Below are positions 25,766 through 34,575 of a stretch of 64,000 nt of DNA, piece after piece; position 1 is the stretch's first letter; each line of letters starts with the position of its first letter. Position numbers and translations under genes: made by a program. The notes below the pieces were generated by a model. That model searched no databases. It saw only the letters and a list, made by a program, of their open reading frames with translations, and was not told where the DNA came from. This stretch comes from Chitinophagales bacterium (GTDB taxonomy: Bacteria > Bacteroidota > Bacteroidia > Chitinophagales > Saprospiraceae), in contig JAFLBP010000001.1 in NCBI GenBank assembly GCA_017303875.1, forward strand, positions 62,001 through 126,000. The letters are read 5' to 3'.

Positions 25766-26883
25766 AATAATTCCAGCATTTGGGCGGAGTTTTGAGCGGC
25801 AGTACTGCTGTCAAGTGTAAAAAAACAAGGTGCTGCAGCCTTCAAATCGCTTTGCGAGCGCAGCAGATCCGCCGCCTGTTGAAGCGTTTCCGGACTTATT
25901 TTTTCGCAGCGCAATAAATCGCCCGGGCGAAGATAATGCCCGGCAACGAATGTACCTGAAATTACCTCAAAACGCCGACATGTGCCCGGTGCTGAAACCG
26001 CTATCGGGCGAAATTTTTCCGTATCCTTCCAGTTTGTAGTTTGGGGAATAATCTTCCAGAGTTCGTCGGCCCTGTAAACCAGCGTCCACTCAAACAAGGG
26101 CAATGCCCAGCGCAGCGGCAGCGGATAATCGCCTCTTTGGTGCAGATAGGCACGCAAATCGGATAGTTTCAGGATAGAATTCTCTTCTTCCCAGTCGGAT
26201 ATATTGCCTGTATTATAGGCCATCAACACTGCAAAATCTGCCGGTGGAATACCCGTGCCCTCCGGGTCGCGGTATTGATGCAGGCGAAGGGTAATGCCGA
26301 GTTTGGTTGCTGCCGGCAAATGTGTTTTCAGGATTTTCAGGTATTGAAAAAAAGTGTTTTTAGTAGAAGGTGTCCAGTCGCAATCAATCTGCACGCGTTC
26401 GGGTTTGTTGCCAAAATACTGCGGCCATCGTGCGGCACAGGATTTAAAAGAAGCGGCGTGTGCCTGCGCCAGCCGTTCCAGCGCCTCCGAAGACCGGTTT
26501 TTAAAGCTATTATTCGCAATAAAAATTACCGGCTCCAGATGCAAACCGGATAAACGGGCTGTATCCGGAATGGCGAGTTGTGCCAGCGTCTCTGCATCGC
26601 CGCCGACATCCTCGATTTTTACATATACATGCCGGCACTGCATGGAATCAAGCAGCGCACGCTCCCGGGCACTGAGTTGCAGGGTGGTTTTCCAGTAGTA
26701 CCAAACCGGGAGTTGCGGATCAGGAAAAACATTCGGAATAGCATCTTTTTCCCTACAGGCATACGGCTGTAACAGTAAAAACGCAAGGGAAAAACGGAAT
26801 AATACCCTTATGACAGTATTTTCTTTTTTTGTGCCCAATAAGCAATAATTTTGTGCAAAATTGCTGAATAAATCTTCATCCAT
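25735..26883 (-). CDS. Exported protein with glycoside-hydrolase-like barrel (DUF3142-like)
   Basis: An exported protein of about 367-382 residues. The ATG at 26883 gives a long n-region before the hydrophobic core VLFRFSLAFLLLQPYAC. A TTG at 26838 gives a conventional lipoprotein-like signal and leaves room for the promoter of the divergent protease gene; I consider either possible. The mature part has a TIM-barrel look: VWYYWKTTL, VIFIANNSF, RVQIDCDWTPSTKNTFFQYL, TLRLHQYRD, FAVLMAYNTGN and LPLRWALPLFEW. This resembles DUF3142 or GH18-like proteins (from memory, low certainty). It is coupled to the downstream helical-repeat gene by an overlap. Confidence 0.72.
   Translation of the reverse strand: MDEDLFSNFAQNYCLLGTKKENTVIRVLFRFSLAFLLLQPYACREKDAIPNVFPDPQLPVWYYWKTTLQLSARERALLDSMQCRHVYVKIEDVGGDAETLAQLAIPDTARLSGLHLEPVIFIANNSFKNRSSEALERLAQAHAASFKSCAARWPQYFGNKPERVQIDCDWTPSTKNTFFQYLKILKTHLPAATKLGITLRLHQYRDPEGTGIPPADFAVLMAYNTGNISDWEEENSILKLSDLRAYLHQRGDYPLPLRWALPLFEWTLVYRADELWKIIPQTTNWKDTEKFRPIAVSAPGTCRRFEVISGTFVAGHYLRPGDLLRCEKISPETLQQAADLLRSQSDLKAAAPCFFTLDSSTAAQNSAQMLELLWKKEPGDIH
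26846..26853 (+). promoter_or_regulatory. -7 box for the subtilisin-like protease gene
   Basis: TAATTTTG fits TAnnTTTG and lies 28 bases before the protease ATG. A TTTG sits 14 bases upstream, closer than usual for a -33 element. If real, it lies inside the coding sequence of the divergent gene when that gene starts at its ATG, which favours the shorter TTG-started version. Confidence 0.4.
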
Positions 26884-28924
26884 GTTAAAAAAATACGCCG
26901 CCTTTTTCGGACTGCTGTTGTGCTGTATCCCTGCGTGGATCAGTGCGCAAAGTACGGCAACTGCCAAAATCGACAGTGCCCTGCTCGCCCGGTTCACCAC
27001 TAATGAAACTGCTGAATTTCTGATTATCATGCAGGCGCAGGCTGAAATTACGGAGCCGGCAGCGCGCATCAAAAACGAACTTGAAAAAGCCCGTTTCGTA
27101 TACAGGGAACTGCGTCAAATTTCAGAACAGACGCAGGGAAATGTTCGTCGCCTCCTCGACGAACATCAGGCCCCCAAACAGCCATTCTGGATCATCAATG
27201 CACTCTGGGCCAAAGGCAATCTTCAGCTGATTGAACAACTGGCTGCCCTGCCGGAAGTGGCGCGCATAGAAGACAATCCGGTAATGCACCTGAGTCGGCC
27301 TCCGCAGGACAATACCTTGCTGGCCACACAAGACCGAACCGTCAGCCCATGGGGCATTACCAAAATCAATGCAGATGATGTCTGGGCGCTTGGTTACCGC
27401 GGTCAGGGCGTTGTTGTGGGTGGTCAGGATACCGGCTACGAGTGGGAGCATCCTGCCATTAAAGCACATTATCGGGGCTGGGACGGCAGCGCGGTCGATC
27501 ACAACTACAGCTGGCACGATGCCATCAGTACGGTCATTAACGGTGGTGCCAATTCCTGCGGCCTGAATCTGATGAGTCCCTGCGACGACAATGCCCACGG
27601 CACCCATACCGCCGGCACGATGGTAGGGGTCTACGGCGCTGACACCATCGGTGTAGCACCCGCAGCACAGTGGATCGGCTGCCGGAACATGGAAGAGGGC
27701 GACGGCACACCGGCAACTTACATTGAATGTTTTGAATGGTTTGCAATGCCGACCAACCTGAATGACGGCGCTCCCAACGCCGCGATGAAGCCCAATGTGA
27801 TCAATAATTCCTGGGGCTGTCCGGGTTCAGAAGGCTGTAATTCAAGTAATTACGCAACCATGAACACTGTGATCAACAATGTTCGCGATGCCGGAATATT
27901 GGTAGTCGTTTCGGCAGGAAACAGCGGCTCCAGTTGCAGCAGCGTCAATGCGCCGCCTGCTATTTTTGCCAATGCCTTTGCCGTTGGGGCAACCAATAGC
28001 AGCGACAACATTGCGTCTTTCAGTAGCCGCGGACCGGCCATTGCCTACACGACACTCAGCAAACCCGATGTGAGCGCTCCCGGGGTAGGCGTATACTCCT
28101 GCACCGGAACCGATAATAATCCTACAGGCTACGGTACCGCCAGCTGGAATGGTACCAGTATGGCCGGCCCGCACGTGGCCGGATTGGCGGCATTGGTAAT
28201 GTCGGCGCGTCCTGACCTGAAAACCAATATTCCGCTGCTGGAAACCCTTATTAAAAACAATTCGGTGCCGCGCTACGCAACTTCTCCGTTTTGCGGAACA
28301 GACAACGCCAGTTCCCGCCCCAACAACGTATTCGGCTGGGGCCGTGTGGATGCGCTGGCCACTGTAAATGCGGCCATTGCGCTGCCCGTGGAATGGGTTA
28401 GCTTCAGTGCCCGGCCGCTGGGCAAACACAGCGAACTGAACTGGACTACCGCCATTGAATCAGAATGCAATGCCTACGCCATCATGCGCAGCGCAGACGC
28501 AATTCGCTGGGAGAAAATTGAAACCGTGCCTTGCCGCAATAGCCTCAACGGCGCCGATTACACGTATATTGACCGCAACCCGCTGCCTGGCATCAATTAT
28601 TACCGGCTTGAACAGGCAGATCACAATGGCGCCAAATGGAATAGTGCCGTAGTCTCGCTGTCCTTCAACGCAGGAGGGGTCGATATGCGACTGCAAGCGC
28701 AGTACAGCAGCGATATGATTTATGTGGATATTATTCAGAATGGCAAATCCTTCGATGCCTTTGTTTTTGACGTGTACAGTGTGGACGGGAAATTACTGCG
28801 CAGCAGCCCGCTCGAACAAAGTGCGTCGGTTGTACTGGAAGGATTGTCCTCAGGGCTTTATGTTGCAAGCCTTCGCACAGAAGCCGGGGCAGTTTTGGCC
28901 TCCAAAAAGTTTGTATGGAAATAA
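26882..28924 (+). CDS. T9SS-exported subtilisin-like serine protease (S8)
   Basis: A 680-residue secreted protease. It has a signal peptide (MLKKYAAFFGLLLCCIPAWI, end near SAQ), an I9-like propeptide (about 30-135) and the S8 domain with Asp in VVGGQDTGYEW (about 183), His in AHGTHTAGTM (about 239), Asn in SAGNSGSS and Ser in GTSMAGPHVAG (about 426). The linker LPVEWVSFSARPLGK... plus INYYRLEQADHNG is the standard segment before type A sorting domains, and the last 80 residues (SVDGKLLRSSPLE ... GLYVASLRTEAG) are that domain. Predicted to cross the outer membrane by T9SS and act on extracellular proteins. Confidence 0.93.
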   Translation: MLKKYAAFFGLLLCCIPAWISAQSTATAKIDSALLARFTTNETAEFLIIMQAQAEITEPAARIKNELEKARFVYRELRQISEQTQGNVRRLLDEHQAPKQPFWIINALWAKGNLQLIEQLAALPEVARIEDNPVMHLSRPPQDNTLLATQDRTVSPWGITKINADDVWALGYRGQGVVVGGQDTGYEWEHPAIKAHYRGWDGSAVDHNYSWHDAISTVINGGANSCGLNLMSPCDDNAHGTHTAGTMVGVYGADTIGVAPAAQWIGCRNMEEGDGTPATYIECFEWFAMPTNLNDGAPNAAMKPNVINNSWGCPGSEGCNSSNYATMNTVINNVRDAGILVVVSAGNSGSSCSSVNAPPAIFANAFAVGATNSSDNIASFSSRGPAIAYTTLSKPDVSAPGVGVYSCTGTDNNPTGYGTASWNGTSMAGPHVAGLAALVMSARPDLKTNIPLLETLIKNNSVPRYATSPFCGTDNASSRPNNVFGWGRVDALATVNAAIALPVEWVSFSARPLGKHSELNWTTAIESECNAYAIMRSADAIRWEKIETVPCRNSLNGADYTYIDRNPLPGINYYRLEQADHNGAKWNSAVVSLSFNAGGVDMRLQAQYSSDMIYVDIIQNGKSFDAFVFDVYSVDGKLLRSSPLEQSASVVLEGLSSGLYVASLRTEAGAVLASKKFVWK

Positions 28925-28927
28925 AAA

Positions 28928-28964
28928 AATCGGCGCCCGGGAAATATCATTCCGGGCGCCGATT
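28928..28964 (-). terminator. Intrinsic terminator of the hydrogenase operon
   Basis: A perfect 13-bp G+C-rich stem (AATCGGCGCCCGG with CCGGGCGCCGATT, loop of 11) followed on the minus strand by seven consecutive U in the transcript. The U tract is on the minus side only, so it mainly ends the hydrogenase operon, though the stem may also stop the convergent protease transcript. Confidence 0.88.
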
Positions 28965-28984
28965 CAAAATAACAGCCTGAATAA

Positions 28985-29473
28985 CTACGCTAAAACACCT
29001 GCTGCGGAAAACGCCTCAATATCGGAGGCAATACGCATAACAAGCGCGTCGGCAGCAGCCTGAACGGGTTCCGACAAACCGATATGCATCGGCTGTACTT
29101 CCTCAACAGATACTAAATAAAGATAGATCTTGGGCAAAGTACCGCGCAGGGTCATGGCCTCCACCACATCGCGCAAGCCGACTTCATGGGTGCTCATCAC
29201 CCGCGGAAAATCCTTTGAAAAACGGGGTTCAATTAGCCGTACGGTGCCTGCGGGCAGCCCGTCGAGGGTGGCATCTGCCATAAACACGGTTTCGTAGGCT
29301 TCCATGGGGCCCATGAGGTGAAAACCTCCGGTGCCGCCATCCAATACCTCGACGTTGGGGGGCAGGGGAATCGTTTCTAATTTTCTGGCCAACGCCACCC
29401 CTACCCCTTCATCGCCCATCAGGTAATTCCCGATGCCCAGGAATAGTATATTTTTTTCCTGAATGTCCTTCAT
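28985..29473 (-). CDS. hyaD: Hydrogenase maturation endopeptidase (HyaD/HupD type)
   Basis: A 162-residue protease that removes the C-terminal peptide of the [NiFe] large subunit after nickel insertion. Seen in sequence: LFLGIGNYLMGDEGVGV, with the nickel-sensing Glu/Asp region, VLDGGTGGFHLMGPM and the later histidine in MSTHEVGLRDVVEAM. Length is normal. Its ATG shares a base with the stop of the cytochrome b gene, so it is translationally coupled and is the last gene of the operon small subunit, large subunit, cytochrome b, protease. A strong terminator follows directly. Confidence 0.93.
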   Translation of the reverse strand: MKDIQEKNILFLGIGNYLMGDEGVGVALARKLETIPLPPNVEVLDGGTGGFHLMGPMEAYETVFMADATLDGLPAGTVRLIEPRFSKDFPRVMSTHEVGLRDVVEAMTLRGTLPKIYLYLVSVEEVQPMHIGLSEPVQAAADALVMRIASDIEAFSAAGVLA

Positions 29474-30192
29474 TACTTTTTGCTTTCCTTTTGTTCCTCC
29501 TTCTGGTGGTGGTGAAATTCTTCTTCTTCAATAAACTTCCAACCGCCTCCCATGGAGGAGATTTCGCCCCGTCCTTCCACATAATCGTGGTAAAAAACTA
29601 AGTACACGTGGATGATCGTAAACAGAATGAAGAACCACATAAACAGGTGGTGTATATTGCGCAGCAACATATCATTCCCTGCCAGCACAGGCACCCAGGC
29701 AAACAGCTTGGCAAACCAGTTGTCGCTCATGGCTTCATACAGGCCAAAGCCCGTGATCACCTGCACGACAAACGCCAGAAACGTAAAGAAGTAAATGAAA
29801 CCGGCCAGTGCATTATGGCCTACGGACATATGCCCGCCGGATTTAATCTGTAAAATGTCGATTTTGAGAACCTGCCATATTTCCGCCCAGAATTTTTTAT
29901 TCGTAGGGATAAAGTTTTTCCAGTTGGCGTATTTATTCCCCACAAATCCCCAATAAAGGCGGAAAATGAAGTTAAAGACGAAAATATAGGCGGTTGCAAA
30001 ATGTATATAACGAATCCAGCCGAACCAGTAGCGTTCCCAGGCTTCACCGCTGAACATAAATGCAGGCGGTTTGCCGATGAGATAACCGGTAATACACAGA
30101 ATCGTTATGCTGAGCGCATTAACCCAGTGGTATACCCGAACGGGAAGTTCCCACACGAATACCCGGCGCAATAGATGTGTTGTAGCTGCCAT
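29473..30192 (-). CDS. hyaC: [NiFe] hydrogenase cytochrome b subunit
   Basis: A 239-residue di-heme membrane cytochrome that takes electrons from the hydrogenase small subunit to the quinone pool. Transmembrane segments are visible near residues 18-38 (VYHWVNALSITILCITGYLI), 63-84, 128-150 and 185-205. Heme-ligand histidines are in VYHWVNAL, WIRYIHFATAYIF, HNALAG and NIHHLFMWFF. The C-terminus is a histidine- and glutamate-rich tail (EEEEFHHHQKEEQKESKK), which could bind nickel or be cytoplasmic filler. It sits between the large subunit and the maturation protease in a tight operon. Confidence 0.93.
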   Translation of the reverse strand: MAATTHLLRRVFVWELPVRVYHWVNALSITILCITGYLIGKPPAFMFSGEAWERYWFGWIRYIHFATAYIFVFNFIFRLYWGFVGNKYANWKNFIPTNKKFWAEIWQVLKIDILQIKSGGHMSVGHNALAGFIYFFTFLAFVVQVITGFGLYEAMSDNWFAKLFAWVPVLAGNDMLLRNIHHLFMWFFILFTIIHVYLVFYHDYVEGRGEISSMGGGWKFIEEEEFHHHQKEEQKESKK

Positions 30193-30213
30193 AACTCATT
30201 GTTTTTATTGAAG

Positions 30214-31932
30214 TTAAAGCACTTGCACTTTACTGACCTGATCGCCGGTTTCGTCGTACAGGTGTACGGCACAAGCCAAACAGGGATCAAATGAGTGAAT
30301 GGTACGCAGAATTTCAACCGGCTGATTGGAGTCGGCCACGGGCGTGTCCATCAGGGCTGCCTCATAGGCCGACTGTTTGCCGGCGGCATCCCGTGGTGAA
30401 GCATTCCAGGTTGTGGGAACGACCAGTTGATAATTCGCTATTTTTTTGTCTTCAATCACAATCCAGTGGCCGAGCGCACCACGCGGCGCTTCCGTATGTC
30501 CGACGCCCATGGCTTTGGCGGGCCATTTTTCCGGATTAAACATATCCATATTGGCCATACGGGTATCGCCGTTGCGGATGTTGTTAATCAGTTCATCGTA
30601 AAAGTCCAAAGCCCAGTCGGCCATCAGTGCGCTTTCCAATCCGCGGGCTGCCGTGCGGCCCAGGGTGGAGAACAAGGCTGTTGCCGGCACGCCGAGCTTG
30701 CTGAGTGTTGAATCTACAATCTCCTTGTATTCTTCTTTACCGCTGGCATAGCCTACGAGCACGCGGGCAAGCGGGCCGACTTCCATTGCATTTCCTTTCC
30801 ACCGCGGCGTTTTGATGAAGCTGTACGCTTTATTGGTATCGAGGTGTTCAAATGGCGGTTGAGGACCGGTATATTTGATTTCCGTTTCACCTTTCCAGGG
30901 GTGCAGACCTTTGTCGTTGCCACCGGCATAATCGTACCAGGAATTATTGATAAACTCCTGAATTTCACCGTCTTCGCGCATATTTACCTCATATACACGG
31001 CTCAGATCTTTGTTCAAGATTGCACCCGGCGGGAATTTATACGAACTGGTATCGCGGTACCCGTTGGTCGGCAAATCGCCGTAGGCTAAATAGTTGCCCA
31101 AGCCACCGCCGATAGCGCCCCAGTCGAGGTAATACGGTGCAATGGCCAGCAGATCCGGGATATACACTTGCGTGATAAATTCCTTGGCGTCTTTCAGCAA
31201 CTGTTCCACATGGGCCAGGCGTTCGGCATTGATGGAGCTTACATCATCCAGTCCGATGCTACAGGCCATACCGCCCACTAAGAAGTTCGGGTGCGGGTTT
31301 TTACCACCAAAAATGGCTTGAATTTTAACGATTTCCTTCTGCCATTCCAAGGCTTCGAGGTAGTGGGCTACCCCGATCAGGTTGACTTCCGGCGGCAATT
31401 TATAAGCACTGTGGCCCCAATAGCCATTGGCAAAAATGCCCAATTGGCCGCTTTCCACATATTTGGTGAGTCGCTTGATCAGGTCGGAGAAATAGCCCGG
31501 AGAGCTTTTCGGGTAATTGGAAATGCTCTGTGCAATTTCCGAGGTTTTTTTAGGGTCGGCTTTTAAAGCACTAACAATATCTACCCAGTCGAGGGCGTGC
31601 AGGTGATAAAAATGCACTACGTGGTCGTGCATGTACAGAGTGGCGAACATCAGGTTGCGCACTAACTCTGCATTGGGCGGAATGGTAATATTCAGTGCAT
31701 CTTCCACCGTGCGTACGGAAGCAAGCGAGTGGATAGAAGTGCAAACGCCGCAAACACGCCCGACGAATGCCCAGGCATCGCGCGGATCGCGGCCTTTCAA
31801 AATCTTTTCAATACCGCGCACCATGGTGCCGGATGAAAAAGCATCTACGATTTTACCGTTCTGTATATCGGCTTCTACGCGCAGGTGCCCCTCAATTCGA
31901 GTTACGGGGTCAACTACAATGCGTTGGCTCAT
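30214..31932 (-). CDS. hyaB: [NiFe] uptake hydrogenase large subunit
   Basis: A 572-residue catalytic subunit that carries the NiFe(CN)2CO site and oxidises H2. The N-terminal nickel motif is GRVCGVCTSIH (RxCGxC, about residue 61). The C-terminal motif is DPCLACAVH, followed by a 15-residue peptide (LYDETGDQVSKVQVL) that the maturation protease would remove. All four nickel-binding cysteines are present. The lengths and overall sequence fit group 1 membrane-bound enzymes exported with the Tat-signal-bearing small subunit. It starts 53 bp downstream of the small-subunit stop. Confidence 0.96.
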   Translation of the reverse strand: MSQRIVVDPVTRIEGHLRVEADIQNGKIVDAFSSGTMVRGIEKILKGRDPRDAWAFVGRVCGVCTSIHSLASVRTVEDALNITIPPNAELVRNLMFATLYMHDHVVHFYHLHALDWVDIVSALKADPKKTSEIAQSISNYPKSSPGYFSDLIKRLTKYVESGQLGIFANGYWGHSAYKLPPEVNLIGVAHYLEALEWQKEIVKIQAIFGGKNPHPNFLVGGMACSIGLDDVSSINAERLAHVEQLLKDAKEFITQVYIPDLLAIAPYYLDWGAIGGGLGNYLAYGDLPTNGYRDTSSYKFPPGAILNKDLSRVYEVNMREDGEIQEFINNSWYDYAGGNDKGLHPWKGETEIKYTGPQPPFEHLDTNKAYSFIKTPRWKGNAMEVGPLARVLVGYASGKEEYKEIVDSTLSKLGVPATALFSTLGRTAARGLESALMADWALDFYDELINNIRNGDTRMANMDMFNPEKWPAKAMGVGHTEAPRGALGHWIVIEDKKIANYQLVVPTTWNASPRDAAGKQSAYEAALMDTPVADSNQPVEILRTIHSFDPCLACAVHLYDETGDQVSKVQVL

Positions 31933-31985
31933 GACTTACTTTTTTTAGATGAAAAGGTGTTGGGTTCGGGATTATATGCGGCCTG

Positions 31986-33101
31986 TTAAAGTTCTTTTTC
32001 CGCTTCCTTGCCCTCTTCGATCACATCGTCGATGAGTTTGGATTTGCGAAGATTGGTCATGACCGCATGGGCGGCAATGCCAACTCCGGTAGCAATGGCA
32101 GCGGCCGTGCCGATTTTGTCGGCATCCGATTCAATGCCAAAACCGGGGAATGGCTGTGCGCGGGCATACAAAGCGCCGGCATCCCAGTAGTTTTCTTCCG
32201 AACAACCGAAACAGCCGTGTCCGGACTGGATCGGATAGCTCGTGCCGCCATTCCATTTGGTAACACCGCAGGCATTATAGGTTGTCGGGCCTTTGCACCC
32301 AACTTTATACAGGCAGTAGCCTTTTTTGGCATTCTCGTCGTCAAACGTCTCCACAAACAAACCGGCATCGTAGAAAGGACGGCGGTAGCAGGTATCATGT
32401 ACCCGCTTGGAATAGAATGCCTTGGGCCGGCCGATGCCGTCGAGTTCGGGCAAGGTGCCGAAAGTAATAATGTGTACCAGTACTCCGGCCATTACCTCGC
32501 CGATGGGCGGGCAACCGGGCACCTTGATTAATGGTACACCTTTAATGATTTTATGAATGGGCGTTGCGCCGGTCGGGTTGGGCTTGGCCGACTGCACGCA
32601 ACCGTTGGAAGCACAACTGCCCCAGGCAATTACCGCTTTGGCGCCTGAAGCGGCTTCCTTCAGAATATCCATGGAAGTACGTCCGCCGATCATGCAATAA
32701 ACGCCGTCGGCTTCCGTCGGGACAGAACCTTCAATACAAAGCACATATTCGCCTTTGTATTTTTCCATCGTATCGCGCATACATTTTTCCGCCTGATGGC
32801 CTGAGGCTGCCATCAGCGTTTCCGTGTAATCCAGCGATAATTTGTCGAGCAAAATATCGGCAACAATAGGGTGAGAAGAGCGGATAAAACTTTCACTGCA
32901 ACAGGTGCATTCCTGAAAGTGCAGCCAGATAACCGGAATTCGGGGTTTGTCTTGCAGCGCTTTTGCTATCTGTGAAACACCGCTGGCTTCGAGGCCAAGA
33001 TAAGCGGCAACCGTAGCGCAAAACTTCATAAAGTCGCGCCGGGAATAACCGCTGTGACGGAGTTCCTCATAATAACTTTTGCGTTCGTTTCTCGATGACA
33101 T
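31986..33101 (-). CDS. hyaA: [NiFe] uptake hydrogenase small subunit, O2-tolerant type
   Basis: A 371-residue iron-sulfur subunit. The ATG of MSSRNERKSYY was chosen; it leads to a Tat signal SRRDFMKF and h-region, which exports the folded dimer. The proximal cluster region is ECTCCSESF (Cys65, Cys67, Cys68) plus WGSCASNGCVQ (Cys163, Cys168). With an offset of 48 these equal Cys17, 19, 20, 115 and 120 of E. coli Hyd-1. Both supernumerary cysteines (19 and 120) are present, the mark of the [4Fe-3S] cluster of O2-tolerant enzymes. A C-terminal membrane anchor is visible (AAAIATGVGIAAHAVM). First gene of its operon. Confidence 0.96.
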   Translation of the reverse strand: MSSRNERKSYYEELRHSGYSRRDFMKFCATVAAYLGLEASGVSQIAKALQDKPRIPVIWLHFQECTCCSESFIRSSHPIVADILLDKLSLDYTETLMAASGHQAEKCMRDTMEKYKGEYVLCIEGSVPTEADGVYCMIGGRTSMDILKEAASGAKAVIAWGSCASNGCVQSAKPNPTGATPIHKIIKGVPLIKVPGCPPIGEVMAGVLVHIITFGTLPELDGIGRPKAFYSKRVHDTCYRRPFYDAGLFVETFDDENAKKGYCLYKVGCKGPTTYNACGVTKWNGGTSYPIQSGHGCFGCSEENYWDAGALYARAQPFPGFGIESDADKIGTAAAIATGVGIAAHAVMTNLRKSKLIDDVIEEGKEAEKEL

Positions 33102-33156
33102 AGGGAAAGGCTGTTTTTTTAGAAGGAAATAAAATCGTTTTGGGCCTTGTCGGCGG

Positions 33157-33164
33157 TAAAGATA
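33157..33164 (-). promoter_or_regulatory. Possible -7 box of the hydrogenase operon
   Basis: Minus-strand TATCTTTA differs from TAnnTTTG only in the last base and lies 55 bases before the small-subunit ATG, inside the 202-bp divergent spacer to hypA. No operator palindrome was recognised in that spacer. Confidence 0.3.
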
Positions 33165-33303
33165 ATATGGCATTTTATCTGAAAATCAAAATCATTATCA
33201 GCCAAAATGCTGACTTTCGTCATGCACGCCAAATGGCTTTCTGCCCGACTTTTGACTTCCGAATATGCTCCGCATTTGCAAATCCGGGTATACTTGTCCT
33301 GTC

Positions 33304-33648
33304 ATGCACGAACTTTCAATTATTCAAAACATTATAGCCATAGCTGAAGAGGAAGCCGCTGCGCAGCCCCTTCACACGCAAATTGAAAGTATCGAGCTGC
33401 ATATCGGCGAAATGGCGGGCGTCGAAATCGACTCCCTTGAATTTCTGTGGACAGCCGCCGTAGACGGTACCGTGCTCCAGCATGCCAATTGTACCATTCA
33501 GCGTATTCCGGGTCAGGCAATTTGTGCCGACTGCCAAACAAGTTTTTTCATTCAACAAAGACATCTTCCCTGCCCCAATTGCGGTTCGCATTGGTTAAAT
33601 ATTACAGGCGGTGAGGAGTTGCGTGTCAAAGCGATAGGTTTTTTTTAG
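33304..33648 (+). CDS. hypA: Hydrogenase nickel incorporation protein HypA
   Basis: A 114-residue metallochaperone that delivers nickel, with HypB, to the hydrogenase large subunit. The product begins MHELSIIQNI, whose Met-His-Glu binds nickel. The structural zinc site is CADCQTSF and CPNCGSHW (two CxxC motifs at about residues 75 and 92). The ATG is fixed by the conserved MHE start; the extra open frame upstream is not used. It is divergent from the hydrogenase operon and co-directional with hypB, but separated from hypB by 111 bp of hairpin-forming repeats. Confidence 0.95.
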   Translation: MHELSIIQNIIAIAEEEAAAQPLHTQIESIELHIGEMAGVEIDSLEFLWTAAVDGTVLQHANCTIQRIPGQAICADCQTSFFIQQRHLPCPNCGSHWLNITGGEELRVKAIGFF

Positions 33649-33752
33649 TGTTTTAGTATTTTTGTGTTTTAGTGTTTTAGGAATAAATCTACACCAAAAC
33701 TCTAAAACACTTAAACTCTAAAACACTTAAACACTAAAACACCTAAACACTT
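33647..33752. repeat. Iterated-word inverted repeat between hypA and hypB
   Basis: GTGTTTTAGTGTTTTAG on the left (33664-33680) pairs with several CTAAAACACTTAAACAC copies on the right. The words are the same as those at 44731-44817. The stem lies between two genes expected to work together, so it might attenuate rather than fully end transcription. It could also be a processing site; inference. Confidence 0.65.
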
Positions 33753-33759
33753 AAAAAAA

Positions 33760-34572
33760 ATGTGCATAACCTGCGGTTGTAGTGGCAATGGCCACCAGTT
33801 ATTAGCCTTTAAAAGTGACGGCGCCCGGGCCAACCCGGCGGCCCTGAAACTGGCTGTTGCAATGCCGGTTAATGAAACGCTTGCACCACCGGTCATTGAA
33901 GCGCCCGCACCGGGCAAAACCCTGGTGGAAATTGAGCGCGATGTGCTGGGCAAAAACAACAAAATGGCCGAGCGCAACAGGGGCTACTTTGAAGCGCGGA
34001 ATATCCGTGCCTACAACCTCGTCAGCTCGCCCGGCTCCGGCAAGACCAGTATTCTGGAGCGCACTTTGAAGGAAATCGGCGATAAAGTCCGCTTTTATGT
34101 CATTGAAGGCGATCAGCAAACCGCCCGTGATGCCGAGCGTATTGCAGCCTCCGGCGCGGCAGTGGTACAGATCAATACCGGCAAGGGTTGCCACCTTGAA
34201 GCCCAAATGGTTCACGAAGCCCTGCGCCAGCTCAACCCGGATGCCAACTCGGTGATGATGATTGAAAATGTGGGCAATTTGGTTTGTCCGTCTGCTTTTG
34301 ACCTCGGCGAAAATGCCCGCGTGGTCGTCATCAGTATCACCGAGGGTGAAGACAAACCGATCAAATATCCGGATATGTTTCACAGCGCAGATCTTTGTCT
34401 GATTAATAAAATTGACCTGCTGCCCTACCTTAAATTCGACCTCGAAGCTTTGAAAAATTACGCACGACAGGTGAATCCCGGTCTGCGTTTTATTGAGGTT
34501 TCGGCAAGTACCGGCGCCGGTATGGATGCCTGGTATCAGTATATTCTGGAGCAAAACAACACACAATCCTGA
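33760..34572 (+). CDS. hypB: Hydrogenase nickel incorporation GTPase HypB
   Basis: A 270-residue GTPase that drives nickel transfer to the hydrogenase large subunit. It begins with the high-affinity nickel motif CITCGC (CxxCxC). The G domain has P-loop SSPGSGKTS (about residue 92), switch and metal residues in EGDQQTARDAERI and GKGCHLEAQM, ENVGNLVCPS, and NKIDLLPY as the guanine-specificity motif. The linker of about 50 residues rich in Ala and Pro is normal. It is followed after three bases by hypC, so they form one transcript. Identification is certain. Confidence 0.96.
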   Translation: MCITCGCSGNGHQLLAFKSDGARANPAALKLAVAMPVNETLAPPVIEAPAPGKTLVEIERDVLGKNNKMAERNRGYFEARNIRAYNLVSSPGSGKTSILERTLKEIGDKVRFYVIEGDQQTARDAERIAASGAAVVQINTGKGCHLEAQMVHEALRQLNPDANSVMMIENVGNLVCPSAFDLGENARVVVISITEGEDKPIKYPDMFHSADLCLINKIDLLPYLKFDLEALKNYARQVNPGLRFIEVSASTGAGMDAWYQYILEQNNTQS

Positions 34573-34575
34573 GCT

